A stretch of DNA of 64,000 bases from Climacteris rufus (lineage: Eukaryota; Chordata; Aves; Passeriformes; Climacteridae), in NCBI GenBank assembly GCA_013398175.1, contig VZRZ01002349.1, positions 171,682 to 235,681 on the forward strand, in the 5' to 3' direction. This document shows positions 25,701-37,900 of this stretch, piece by piece; the stretch's first letter is position 1; each line of letters starts with the position of its first letter. Made by a program: the position numbers and the translations under genes. The notes beneath the pieces were generated by a model. It had not been told where the DNA came from. It searched no databases and was given only the letters and a program-made list of their open reading frames with translations.

Positions 25701-26904
25701 CATAATAAAGTAATTGTCCTGTGCTGAGAGTTGCTCACTGCCTGGAGACCTGTTAACAGTGCAAAAGAGTCGGTAGTGCAGGTGAAATATTTCCTTTGTT
25801 GTCAGAACTGAAGAGAATAGTCAGGAAGAAGTACTTAAGGTACTGAACAAACACAGAAAAATAATTGTATCCTACGTGCATAGACAATGCATCTTACCAT
25901 TCCTTTGGAACTTCATAGAGCTCTTCTGCCTGTCCCTCCTTTCCCTTTACCCTGCACTGCAGTGTCCATCTCTTTTATTGGAGAGAGACGGACTCTACTC
26001 TCTTGTCTCTCTGCCCCAGTGACAGCATTAGACATATTCTGGTCTTCAATTTACAACACACACTTTCTAGTTTTCCATCCTGTGTTCTTTGGGGGGCAGT
26101 CTTCTCTTTCTCCACTTAGTTACTTTGTGATGATGCAACTACCAATTTTAACCCCTCTTTCTTAGCTCAGCATGGTTTGCTAGTCAGTGTAAGTGTTGGA
26201 TGATCAACAACTGTATCTTCCTGCTGACATCATTCTTGCCACTGGAGCATATGGTCTTTGGTCTACAAAATAATGACTTAATGTTTTCTGTCATCAGCAC
26301 TTTCTAAACCCACTTTCTTAGTTAGCCTTCTGTAGTTAGCCTATAGCTAACTTGTTTAGATTTGAATGACTGAGTTTGCTTAATGTAGCATTTTAAACCT
26401 AATGATCCAACTACAGATTTTTAAATTTTGCTTTTACTGGAATAGAATAGTAATTGTAGGTATAGAAATGAAACTAAGTTTAAAAAAAAGACAAACCCAG
26501 CCAGCAACACCGGGTGTTGACAATATCATTTTCTTCTTAATCTAGTGAGGTGGGATAGATTAATATGAAAGCTGAGCCAAAAAGCTTATGTAATTTTCAG
26601 ACCCTAAATATAGAACGGTGTAATGGCACAAAAGGATCAATCTCTGTGCACATGTTGTGGTAGAGTGTTTTTTTTGGTTCTTATTCTGTGCATGCAATGT
26701 AAAACTAAGCTGGATACCCCCTGCTTGGAAAAATGGTCTTGCTGTTACTCCTGTCTTAGGCTATGTGCCAATTTAAATTGACATGTAGCATGTAGGTTTC
26801 TTTATGGTAATTGTCTGGGTGTGGGGCCGTTTTGTTTTGTGGACAGAAATATTTCCCTGTGCTCGTTGCTAACCATCCCTCTGTATTTGTTTGATCTTTC
26901 CTAG
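22778..26904 (+). other. LPGAT1: LPGAT1 intron 1, distal part
   Basis: Intronic sequence from the CR1 end to the acceptor TTTCCTAG at 26897-26904. It contains a non-repetitive block at about 24245-24480, rich in TAAT, CAATCAATTGA and CAGCTG motifs, which reads like a candidate regulatory element (see findings). No exon was found. Confidence 0.6.
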
Positions 26905-27023
26905 TGGTGGAGTGGGGCGATGACGTTAAAGCCGTGTCCGAAGACGAAGCCATGGTGCTGGTGAACCACCAGGCCACGGGCGACGTGTGCACGCTGATGA
27001 TGTGCCTTCAGGACAAAGGCACG
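26905..27023 (+). CDS. LPGAT1: LPGAT1 coding exon 2 (residues 80-119, HX4D catalytic motif)
   Basis: The exon completes the split codon for V80 and encodes VVEWGDDVKAVSEDEAMVLV followed by NHQATGDVCTLMMCLQDKGT. The acyltransferase block-I motif HX4D is intact (H101 and D106). In this superfamily the histidine acts as general base on the lysophospholipid hydroxyl, with the aspartate in a charge relay. The acceptor is CCTAG|TGGTGG and the donor is CACG|GTAGGC, phase 0. The exon holds about ten CpGs and the following intron start is a CpG run, unlike any other coding exon here. Confidence 0.96.
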
Positions 27024-27090
27024 GTAGGCGACACCCGCGCGCGGGGCAGCTCCGGGGCGCGCGGGCCGCGTTCCCTCGGGAGCACTGGGG
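26905..27090 (+). promoter_or_regulatory. LPGAT1: Small intragenic CpG-dense pocket over exon 2
   Basis: By eye I count roughly 20 CpGs across the exon and the first about 65 bases of the next intron, including GCGCGCGGGG and GGGGCGCGCGGGCCGCG. Flanking intron is CpG-poor. It may be an intragenic CpG island or simply a GC-biased patch. No initiator or transcript evidence can be read from sequence alone. Confidence 0.5.
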
Positions 27091-27740
27091 CTGACTGCGG
27101 GCTGCTAACCCACCCCAGAGGCTGAAGGCCCTGTACAGGGAGCTTGGTGTTCACATTTGGTCTGGTGTGGCAGGCAGTAGCTCGGGGCAGGCTTTAGACC
27201 CCGAGCGTTGTTTTTGGAGAAGGTCAGAGTGAGCCGAGGCACTGCGCATCCAGTCGAGGTTAACGCACAGGGAAGCAGATCTCCTCGCAGGAACTCCTGT
27301 ACTTGACTTTCTCCTCTCACCTCATGCCCTAGCGCAACTCACACCAACTGTGCTCAGACCAGCACAGGTCTAGCTTCTTGCTTATGCCTTTATTCCAGCA
27401 TGGAATTGTTCTCAAAGTCAGAAGCAAGTTGTGCACGTGATTTTTGGTAGGAGTGAGGACGTGCCAAAGCAAAGCTAAGCTACCTAACTAAGGTCAAAAT
27501 TTCTTGAGCTCTTATTTCACGAGCTTTTAAGCATTTCTGGGTGAGAAGTGTGACTAATGTTAATTGTTTCATGCATTGCGGTTCAGAAAGTTCATATCTG
27601 AGGAGTGGAAACTAGAGTATAGGATCGAAGCAGTAGATTGAATTTATGTACAAATCAGGAAGAAGGAGGTGTGTGCATGATTAGGCTACAGAGGGTGGGA
27701 AAGCATACCTGTCAAGCTGAAAAAATGCATCAGCTGCGTC

Positions 27741-27790
27741 TGTCTTAGTGTTGCCTTCTTTCTTGAAGTGTCTTAGTGTTGCCTTCTTTC
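27741..27790 (+). repeat. 22-bp direct repeat, 28-bp period
   Basis: A 22-bp word beginning TGTCTTAGTGTTGCCTTC is present at 27741-27762 and again, exactly, at 27769-27790. This is a local tandem duplication within intron 2. Confidence 0.9.
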
Positions 27791-27949
27791 ACCATACAGT
27801 GAAGAAACAAGGAAACAACTGCTTTTTGTTGCATCTGCACCGCTTGTAACTGGCACTATTTTTCTTAGTGAATATTAGTATAGATTATATATACATGAAT
27901 CTTTATCAGTGATTTACCACTTTTTCTAGAAAGTTTTAAATAAATTTTA

Positions 27950-27972
27950 ATAAATAAATCATATTTATTTAT
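27950..27972. repeat. AT-rich perfect inverted repeat
   Basis: The arms ATAAATAAAT (27950-27959) and ATTTATTTAT (27963-27972) are exact reverse complements separated by the 3-base loop CAT. It could form a cruciform or RNA hairpin, although such AT palindromes also arise by chance in AT-rich intron. Confidence 0.85.
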
Positions 27973-28064
27973 GACAGCAGAGCTAATTCAAACGAACAAA
28001 CAACCCCTCAAAGAACCCAACCTCACAAAGTATGAAAATGCCACTCCAGATGAAGCAGAGACTC

Positions 28065-28086
28065 CTTTCTTTCTTTCTTTCTTTCT
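28065..28086 (+). repeat. (CTTT)n microsatellite
   Basis: About five and a half uninterrupted CTTT units in intron 2. Confidence 0.95.
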
Positions 28087-31000
28087 AAACTTCTAATTGC
28101 TTTCCTTTCTTTTGGAATTGAGGAAATTTGGTATATGTAGTATTCTGTGCTGTACCCAAATGAGTAGAATGACAGAATAAACTGTTTTAATTCCCTTCAT
28201 CAAAATTGTGCATCTTGTGATAAAGATATGACTGTGAGGGTGTAGTCCTGTGGATATGTGTGGCATATGATCTTGACCTCTAGCTCATATATGTACGTTG
28301 AAATCATGTTTATCCCATTTGACCCCATAGCTTAAAAGTTTCAGTCAAGACAGAGTAAGTGACAGTGACTGTAGGAGATGTTACAAATGGAGGAGGACAT
28401 TGAGATCACAAATAATCTTCACCATGGAAAGTATTAGGTTTGTGTGTTCTCAGGAAAGCAAAAAATCCTTTAAATCACTATTTTTTTCTCTTAAATAGTT
28501 GCAGTCACTGCTTTTGGAATGTACATGTCCAGAGCCTAGTATGGCTTCAATGTTTTTAGCTAGTAAAAGAAATAAAACAATATGAGCTTCAATACATACT
28601 TAAAATACAACATGAGTAGTACAAGTGGCTAAAAATAATGAGGAAGATCAGGATAGTTTATCCTTGCTAGAACTTGCTGAATCAAGTGTTTTTAAATACC
28701 ATGCTTCATATTTCTGAGCAGAAGAGAATTGTCTTTACTTAGCGTGACTGTGAAAGTACTGGAGGAATAGAAAATAAACCTACTTGTCCAGAAACAATCA
28801 TTATAGAGTATGCAAATGTTTAAATTAGTCAGCTTTCTTTAAATACTGTTTAAACTTCACATGGAGTCCTTCACAAGCTTGACACTCACCCATTAGCAAA
28901 ACAGAAATTTTCAAGAATTGTTTTTATTTTGTTTAAGAGGGTTAAGCTTGTGCTAGTCCAAAATTTTTTTTGCTTGCTTTTGCCAGCCAGTACAGACCAA
29001 AACCAGATGTAATCTGCAAGTGCTTACATTTTAATTCTGCTTTTAAATAAAAGGTTCATTTAAGACATCAGAAGTGTTTGATTTCAAGGTCTGTTTTTTC
29101 TGTGTAGTGAGGTAGACCCATGAGGCAGTCCTGCAACTTAACAGCATTTCCCAGGGGTCGTGTCAGGAACCATTATGGTATCTTTTTCTAGTATTTTATA
29201 AATTCTTATATACCAGTGCTAGTGTAGCCTATCTGCTTTAAATAAATTTAATCTCATCCAAGCAGTAATATAAAATACATGTGCTAAGATATTTCTGGTC
29301 TTTTAGATTCACTTATGTGAATAAGAAGAACATGATTTCTTGTTAGAAAAATGGAATTTTAGCTAAAAGTCAGAATTTTAATGGAAGGATTGGATTGGCA
29401 TTGCTTGATTAATACATTATACCATAGTATCAGCCACACTGCAGAGTTTCAAGTGAACCAGAAGTGACCTCATTACACTTTTCATGAAGTTTGAGAAGTT
29501 GTTCCAATTTCTTTGTGAAAATAGGCGTTAAGAAAATTTATTAAGATGTGGTCTCATAAACATTGAAGGATATGTGTTTAACAAAGAGAAGTAGGTTAAT
29601 ATGCTGCTATTACTGCTTTCTGACTGGATTAGTACTGGTAAGTGGGGGGAGTTTTTTGTGATTTAGAACAGAAAGCAGTGCCAGGAAGTGCAGCAGAGAC
29701 AAAAGTAGAGCTTGCAACTGTTTGAGTGCAGATTTCAAGACATGCTTTCCCAGGTTTCATTGTTAAGTTAGAGGTGCTTGAAAGGTGAAAGTCAGTCTAT
29801 CCAGGTTGCTTTGTTATGACATCTGTGTAGGGTGAAATGAAAGTGGTCCTGTGAATAGGAGGTACCTAGATTTCTTTATATACTTGGTAAAAGCTTTTTG
29901 GTGCTTCTGAACTTACTTAACCAGGAAGCATGAAGGAAAAAGGACCTGAAGTGGCATTCAAAAGTTCTTTCAATCCATCAACAGCTATGAATCTGTGCTC
30001 AAAGAACTTCTGAATGTCTTTGTTTAAAGCTCCTTGAAATGCAGGTGATAAGAGACTCATCTGATAAGTGTTGTTGCATTCCTGAGGCTACTAAATAGAA
30101 GAGTTACCACCAGTATTTTGTAGTGTCCTCTGTTCTGCCCTTGGTAGCAGAATAAAATGAAAATCCATTAATGTAATTTGCCTTTTGATTGTAAACAAGA
30201 TAACTGTGTCCTATTCTTTGAGCTCCTTTTTGATTTGACATATTAGAGTGTGTGTATATATTAATTAATTCATACATAAAAATATTTTCTCTTTGTACTT
30301 CTTACCATTGCCTAGGCTTACAGGCAGATTTATAATCACTGGGTTCTGAAGTCTGTCTCTTTGTAGGCCACACACAACAGACTTAGTGTGTCTTAGTTAC
30401 AATTTGCATGTCACACTTATCTTTGACACAACCTCATCACTCCTTCTCAGAAAGACTGAGGAAGCCCAGGGATGCTGGTTAGAAACCCTGGGTCACCTAA
30501 AACGTGGTTTGATGGACTTCAGACTCTGAAGAGCAGCGATCATCTATCTTTCAGGGTAAACCTACCCTCATCTAAAGAAAACGACAGTAAAAAGTGGTAT
30601 GGTAGGGGAGACGCACTAGCATTGCTGAATGGGCAAGAGTTCCTCCTCCAGGTTTGCCACAGAACATCTGGGACCAGTGTTCACTCCTCAAAAGACACAC
30701 TTTTCAGGAAAGGAGAGCATTAAGCTTGCTTATCTCCTCCAGTAAAATAGATTATGTTGGTTTAAATTCTGCTTGATATAATAGAACAATAGTTACTAAA
30801 ATGCCAGAATAGGAGATGAACACTGACAGGCCTGAGTACTGCTGCAGGCTAAATGATCGTTAGTGAAATTTTGGAGGTGTTTTTATCAAAGGATGTGGTT
30901 CCCTGCACCAGCCTGTCACCTTTGGGCTGATGCGTGGGCATGAGCTCACTGTAGTGCCTTGAAGAGCAGTAACATCTCTCAGTGATGCTTTTTTTTTAAC

Positions 31001-32457
31001 TCTTGTCCTCGGGGCACACCTTTTCTTTCTTTTTTTCCCCTTCCATAAAGCTTTTTAATTTACTGAAACAGAAAGAATGTTAATGCTTGCTGAGAAGAAT
31101 TTTGCTTTAAGATCCTCAATTTAACACAGGCCTGGAGATAGCTGTAGAATGAACTATTTCACCAGTGTTAGTCTCAATTGGGGAATTGTATCTAGGAACT
31201 AGGTTTTTTTTTTTTGTTACTCATAAATACATAGTGTGCCTGTGGTCCTTTGGATGTGTAGCATCTAGCAAGGAATACCAGTGGCAGACAGGAAGGGATA
31301 CTAGCATGTTATCTTTATTTTTTAGGCTGCTTTCCTTTGCCTCAAAGTTTGTGTTGTAGGCAACTGAAAGATGCAGGGCAGAAGGTGCTTGAGTGATCAT
31401 CTGACCACCAAAGAAATGTTGTGGTTCTTTTCTGTATTTGATAGTGATAAATGGAAGAGTCGTGTATTACATGACTTCAAGCTTCACTGAACATAGGGAA
31501 GAGTAAAACCAGCTAGCCTAGCCTGTGGTTGAGAGCATGGAAGAGAGACTGGATTTTCCAGTTTTGGAGACCCAGTTCCTACCCCTGTCAAAAACTGCAT
31601 GTAGGAGTGATAGAGGGGAAAGACCTTGTGAGGGAAGAATTTTTCCCTCTGTTATTCAGAGGGATATATTTCCCTTCTGTTACTCACTTTGTTGGGAGTA
31701 ATTCTGCTATTTTAAATCTCAAAGGACTGAACTGGTAGAATATCTGTCTTTGCTGCCCTGTAAGAAGTGATGGTCAAAGCGAATCGATTGGCTCATTCTC
31801 TTCTTTCCTCATTCCCACTGTGCTGCTTGGCTGGAACCAGCAGCAGGGTTTATTTAAATTCTCAGAGGTGCATGTGGCTGCTGTGCCATGAGAGACATTA
31901 GTAATGGCATGTGAGCTGTGCACAGGTCTTAGTGAACACTGCTGTTCAAAGGGAGAGTGAGTGTGTGCGGAGCACATGCACACTGGAAGCTTGGGAACAA
32001 CATGCTTTTATCCCCAGAATTGCCAAGCACAAAGTAATGTCAGGAAACTCGTCTGTATGGTAGTCATAAAACACTTGGAGGTTTCAAATACATAAGTGTA
32101 TTGTTTTGTGTACTTTGACACAAACACTGAAAATGGTTTTAGCTTGCAGCTGGCTTAAAACTGTGGTAGTGTGTCAATAAGAAGCTACCTATGTGAAAAG
32201 GTAGAAATAACTCTAGCATATGGCTAATATTGCAGAACTGTGTATTCTATTGCAAAAGGGCAGGTATTTAATCCTGCTCTTGAGGGAGAAGTGTAGCACC
32301 TGTGCTGCTTTATATTTTGGAACATAAAGGGACTTATTCTATATATTTGCTAGTTTTATTGCTGTTGGGAGAGTGACAGGAATGTGACCAGTGTATACAT
32401 AATCCATAATTCTCTGCCCTTGGTATTTGCTAAGTTTTTTTTTTTTTTCCTTTTCAG

Positions 32458-32553
32458 GTTGTCCGTCAGATGATGTGGCTGATGGATCATATTTTTAAGT
32501 ACACAAACTTTGGCATTGTGTCTCTAATCCACGGAGACTTCTTTATAAGACAG
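32458..32553 (+). CDS. LPGAT1: LPGAT1 coding exon 3 (residues 120-151)
   Basis: The exon encodes VVRQMMWLMDHIFKY followed by TNFGIVSLIHGDFFIRQ. The GDFFIR stretch (145-150) corresponds to acyltransferase block II, which helps bind the glycerol-phosphate head group in this superfamily. The acceptor is CTTTTCAG|GTTGTC and the donor is AGACAG|GTAAAT, and both boundaries are phase 0. In-frame continuation past the donor stops after six codons, consistent with a real exon end. Confidence 0.96.
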
Positions 32554-34693
32554 GTAAATGGAAACCCATCATAGTGCTTTGATTTATCCTTACATTTGAA
32601 ACATTGTGGTGTTATGGGACTTGCTTGTCACCTCCTGGTTGGTTTGAAAAATGAAATAATTGTGCTGTAAAGTGTTTATTTGGCGAAGTCATTGTTCTGA
32701 AACTGCTTTATTTTCCAAGCTAATTTTATTATCCTTATAGACACAAATGCTCATGGAAGAAATTGTGAGGGGAGCCTATTATGAGAGAGGTGTACATGCA
32801 GAATACATGGGCAGTCCTTTTTCTCTCTGCTTCTGAGTTGTTGGCACCTCTCATCTTTTCTTAGTGACCTTGAAGCCGTGCAAAGAGTCTGCCTGGTTAG
32901 GTTGCTGTTCTGACTCAGAGTTTCAAATTAGGAGAGGCAGGACTGTCCCTTTTGATGGTGACATGGTAGTGAACCAATTTAAGGTGGTGATGGACCTGTG
33001 CAAATAGTAATTAATTGATTCTTGAAGGTTAATTATTATTTGAGCATCAGGAAAGAATGTCTGTTGAGCTCAGCATCTCAAATATTAATGAGTGAGAATC
33101 TCAGATTATTTCATACAGTTTGGGTAGGGTTTTTTGTGGTTTGGTGGCTGTTGATCAAACTGCACTCTCAAAGTAGAAACTCAGAAGGCCTATGAAAAAG
33201 CATGAACTTGCTGCCAGCTATGTGAATTGCAATATCATCATACATGTTGCTTTCCTCTTCTTTTTCCTTTGTCTGGATGTAAAATGTGTGGGCAGCCAGG
33301 GAGAATTAATGAATTTTCACATTGCAGAGAAGAAGATCATTTACTCAGAATGAAGAAATACCACAGCAGCACACAGCTGAAGTGAGATTTCACACTAACA
33401 CCAGAGGCATAGTTAGAAAACCTCAAGCAAAATTAGATGAAACAAAGATCTCTAGAGGCACACAACTGTATGTTTTGAGAGAGGATGGAAGGGAACAAGG
33501 TTTGATGCTTTGTAAAATACAAATCTGTTCCAGTAACGAGAATATACAAGATACGCATTTTCAGGTATGCAGGGCTGTCAGCTTCTTAGCTGTAGTTTCT
33601 GAGTGTGAGGTTGCAATTCCAGTTGCAAAACCAAACCACTGCTGAGCTGCAAAAGCTAAGGCTTTTCCTCATTTGTGTAAAGTGGCTGACATACACAACA
33701 TCACCATAAAATGAATGATGTTATTGTGAGTCTAAGTACAAACCAATTGAAAATGAAATGTTTCTTGGTTGTTAGCCTTGGGGAGTGGCACAGTACTTCA
33801 TGTGAGTGAATAATGGTCCTTTGCCTAACTCTAGAAAGGCCCTAGTAATATTTAGCACTTAGTTGTTCACTGCTCTTTTCATAATTAATATGCTGTCCTG
33901 GAGTACTGTGGTCTGATGAGAAAGGGCTGGCTTACCTGAGGAACTTTTATATTGCTCTGAAATTGCATTAACATAAACAGGCAGAGCTTTCTTCTTCTCT
34001 CTCCTGTGGTAAGTTGCAAGTAATTGCAATGGTGAGACTTAAATGTAGGAGGAACACTTCCACAAAACTGACCTTCAGTAAAATATTGTTTCTTCTTGCC
34101 TTTGACTCAGCCCCACTCTTTCCATCTTCCTTCCTCTGACCAAAGAAACGCAACCAGACACCAAGGAGTGCAGTGGTTGTGGCAGTTTTGTTGACATTTC
34201 AGAGGGTTAAAATCATCTTTGCAGAGGAGAGCTTTAATTTTGCACTCCTGTGTCTTTTGAGTGATTTGACAAAGTCACTTTGGAGCACTCAAAAATGCTA
34301 ATTAATGTAAATGCATTCCTCTGAAGATTTGGGTACTTGGTGCATACAGAGATGGGAAGAGAAAAGATTGTTGCTGAAGATATTTCTGCAGTAATTAAGG
34401 ATGTATCTTACTGTCCTCAGTGAAGAAGTTTTGCTAATCCATCAAAGAGGAGACATGAATGAGTCCTTGGAGCAGTGCAGATTGGAGGGAGGTCTATGGT
34501 CCTGCTGTGATTACCCAAGGGAGGCCTGCTCTGTAGGGCACCAGTAGGGACTCTGAGGAGAACACTGGTTTTTCTTGTCTCAGGGGCTTATTTGTATCTC
34601 TGAAAAGAGAGAAATCTTAGAAATATAATAACTATGGTTGATGTTATCTCTTTCAAGCATTCATTTTATTTAGATGATGTTTTATCCTTACAG
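32554..34693 (+). other. LPGAT1: LPGAT1 intron 3
   Basis: A 2.1-kb intron with GT-AG ends (acceptor CCTTACAG at 34686-34693). A 107-codon open frame lies at 33322-33645. It has no recognised domain and I treat it as chance. No repeat was recognised. Confidence 0.7.
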
Positions 34694-34967
34694 GGAAGAA
34701 CACACCGTGACCAGCAGCTTGTTTTACTCAAAGATCATCTAGAAAAATATTACAGGAGCCGCAATCGGAAATGGATTGTTTTATTTCCAGAGGGTGGCTT
34801 CCTTAGGAAAAGGAGAGAAACAAGCCAGGCATTTGCCAAGAAAAACAATTTGCCATTTCTTAAACATGTCACCCTGCCAAGACTTGGGGCAACACAAGTA
34901 ATTCTGAAAACACTTGTAGCGCCGCAAGAAAATGGAACTCCATCAGGTGGAGATGCTGTGAGAAAAG
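34694..34967 (+). CDS. LPGAT1: LPGAT1 coding exon 4 (residues 152-242, FPEG motif)
   Basis: The largest coding exon. It starts GRTHRDQQLVLLKDHLEKYY and includes RKWIVLFPEGGFLRKRRETS, which carries block III of the family: FPEG at residues 182-185, followed by a basic FLRKRR run. Block III binds the acyl acceptor phosphate in PlsC-type enzymes. Next comes AFAKKNNLPFLKHVTLPR, a well-conserved stretch. The exon ends in a more variable hydrophilic linker around residues 222-242 (PQENGTPSGGDAVRK). The donor is AAAAG|GTAAAG, phase 1, and E243 is split across the junction. The frame runs on in the intron to a stop at 35042-35044, which I take as read-through, not coding. Confidence 0.96.
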
Positions 34968-37900
34968 GTAAAGGCCACTTCACTCTTGTGAGTAAAGAGC
35001 AAATTGAATGTCAAAGATTTGAGTTAAGAAAAACATGGGGTTGAATTGGTCTCTTTAAATATTAAATATATTCATAATGTGTGTTTTATATAAATATTTG
35101 CATGTTTGGCTTTAGTTCTGCTAACTTTATTTTTGACCTTGAGACAAAAAAAAAGAAAACTTGAGTTTTAATTTGCTTTAGTCTGTGGTATGGCTGCATG
35201 AATGCTTGGCTTGGCTCACATGTTGGGTAAGGCAGATCCAGGCACCCAAAGTGAGCAAGAAGGTGATCTGATTCTTTCACCAAGATTGATGGTTTGCACT
35301 GGTTTGTGATAGCATGGAACTATAGTAGAAGGATTTCTGGAATATGCTAACTGTTCATATTTTTATCCTGGGCTTTAAAAGTTTCTTTGCATCCAGTGCT
35401 GTATACTTTATTCCTCTTCTTGAAACGTTTGCTACTGAGTTCAAGTTTTTACATTCTCTACAGATTTTTCTGTTGGCTCTCCCCGTTGTTGCTGGAGTTA
35501 GCTGTCATTAATTTCTATATTTGAAGGATTGTTTTGGCTGTCATGTCAGAAGAGTTATGAGAGAATAAAAATACTCCTGCAACATTATTGTTCTGGGAAG
35601 CCTGGGCTGTAGGGGAGGGTATGGCTGGGATATGAATAATGCCTGTAGTTATGGGACTTAGTGCTTTTAGTCTCTCAATTTTTAAAATTAACTTCTTGGC
35701 ATGTTGAAGAGCAGGGTTAGATCTTCCCTAACTTCGTTGTGGGTTTCTGTTACTTATTATAGAAACAATGGTTTGGGGGGTTGTGGTGGTTTCGTACTGA
35801 TGGGTGGTGCTGGTGCTCCCATAGCCAAATCCCGTTAAACATTTAGCAGCTTGAAACAAAGATCCTTATTAATGAAGCCACATATGCAGAGGAGTTTGTA
35901 TTACTTTCTGTCTGAGTTCAAATTTCAGGGTTAGCAAGAACATTCATACAGAGATTACTTCCAGATTTTTAGTTTTGAAGTTATTCCTGTCAACATAGGA
36001 AGTAAATTGAGATGATGTTCTTGCAGAAGTGAAGGTAGGATTTTAAATTAACTGAAGAAATCAAGCTGTGGAATTCTTCAGAGTATTTCCTGTCAGGCTA
36101 CATTCAGAAAAGAAAAGCTGAAGAAAGCTCTTGTTGTCATAAAACATTTTAGGTTTAAAAGAGAGAAACTGAATACCCCAGTCCTTGTTAAAAAGTTTTA
36201 GATTTTTTTGAGGAGAAAAGTTTGATCTGTTCCTGTTGCATTTCTTGCCATCTCAAAAAGGTAGGAAGAATAAAGTTCCCCAAATTAATTACAAGTCTCC
36301 TAGTTCTGGAGGGAGAACAAAAGCAGCTGTCAAATACCAATTTTATATTTTCCTATTGTTAGGGAGCTATCAACTTAGCTGACCATTAAACCTGGCTTCC
36401 TTTTTTTTTTCTTTTTGAGTGGCATGATTCAGACTCCAGAAAAATGAGCATTCGATAGTAGTTGACCTAACTGGGTACTAAAATAAAGGAATTCTCTCAG
36501 AAATAAAATGCAACCATATTGTCCATCCTACTCAAGGGAAGATAATTGGGCAAAAGTAGGAATGAAATGTGTGGGTTTAGCTGTCATTATTTCATAGTAA
36601 TAGACTTAAAAACATACTAAAAAAGGATGAAAAAGAAAAGTGAAAGTAAATTTTATATGCTAGGGAAAAGTAATACTTGATACATGGTGACACTGAGGTA
36701 TTTTATGTCTTTCCTTTTAAGCTCAAAAATGTTTCTAGCATTGTAAAACTTGCCTTTCAGAAATGTATGAAATGTTAGTTCTTGATTTGTGTCTTGTATA
36801 AAGGATTTTTCCTCTAATCTGTTGCCTTCTGAAAGCTTTTAGTGTTCTCTTGTTGTGTCAGTGAACAGTTGTTCAGTGGAATGAAATATAGTTGTACAAA
36901 TTGATGAGGTTATATTATCAGGTTAGAAGCCTGACAAGTTAGTGATCATCTTTACTTTAAATCTCTTTTACTTTTCCCCTTTTTAATCACATGAAAAAAC
37001 GCAGCTCAGTGAAGTCAAGCTTCCATCCTGTTCAGGTGGCCACTGTTGACCTGGGGGTGCTGGAGCCAGGTGTAGTGCATAGAGTCAAGGTTTTGCCAGT
37101 GACTTGCATGGAGACTGCACATAAACCTTTTGTACATTATAACTCTGCTCCTGTGCTTGGGAAGTGGCTTCTTTGTCAGAAGCATCACACTTGAACTTCA
37201 TGGTTCACTGGAAATGTTTTTCATCTGCAGCACTTCTTGTGCTCTATGCTGTTGTACCTACCAGTGTTCCTGGTGTCCTGGGTTGCAAATTACTCAGATT
37301 ACTGTAAAAAGCTTTGTTCTCCATTATTTATTACTCTCCCTGTCATCTTGGTTCCACCAAGCTTTATTGATGCTCTTGCCAATTCTTCCTCTCCCACCTG
37401 ATTTGAGTTAAATTGGTTTATAGATTAAGAGTAACAGTTCCTCATCAAAAATTATGTCCCTTCCTGTTGAGTTTCCTGGGTAGCTGTGTTGTGATGAGTC
37501 ATGATACACAGTTCTGTTCTTGACTGCTGTCATTTTATTAGTACTTAATTCATTCTAAACCATCATTGTAGCTTTTATATGCTTGTAAATTTTATACCAT
37601 TCTACTTTCTCAGCTGGAATGGTCCACAACACTGACTGAAAGAAGAAAAGATGACAAAGGCAGCTGCAGGAAAAGATGATTCATCCTTAAGATACTGTTA
37701 GCACAGTTTGGCACAAACCAAGTCAGATCCAACTGTTTGATCATGTCACCCCCCAGCTCCTCAGCCCAGCTGGCTTTTGTGTGTCACGTGCCACTGGAGT
37801 TGTGGCCTTCAGGTAGTAGTTGAACAATTGGGTGAATTGCAGCTCAGTGCTCCATCATCTGTGCTTCTATAGGTCTGTGATCTGATTTATGTCATCCCTT

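Larger units (their letters stand above)
27024..32457 (+). other. LPGAT1: LPGAT1 intron 2
   Basis: A 5.4-kb intron. It holds a 22-bp direct repeat (27741-27790), an AT-rich perfect inverted repeat (27950-27972) and a (CTTT)n microsatellite (28065-28086). It ends in a strong pyrimidine tract, a long T run leading to TTTTCAG at 32451-32457. An open frame at 30472-30723 has no recognisable similarity. Confidence 0.7.

Noticed and set aside
33322..33645. 107-codon frame in intron 3 as a possible cassette exon
   Set aside because: No matching peptide in the LPGAT1 family as I know it, and the exon 3 to exon 4 junction is already in phase without it.
35778..35850. TGTGGTGGTTTCGTACTGATGG, reminiscent of an LTR start
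   Set aside because: Similarity fades after about 20 bases and no other LTR block follows.
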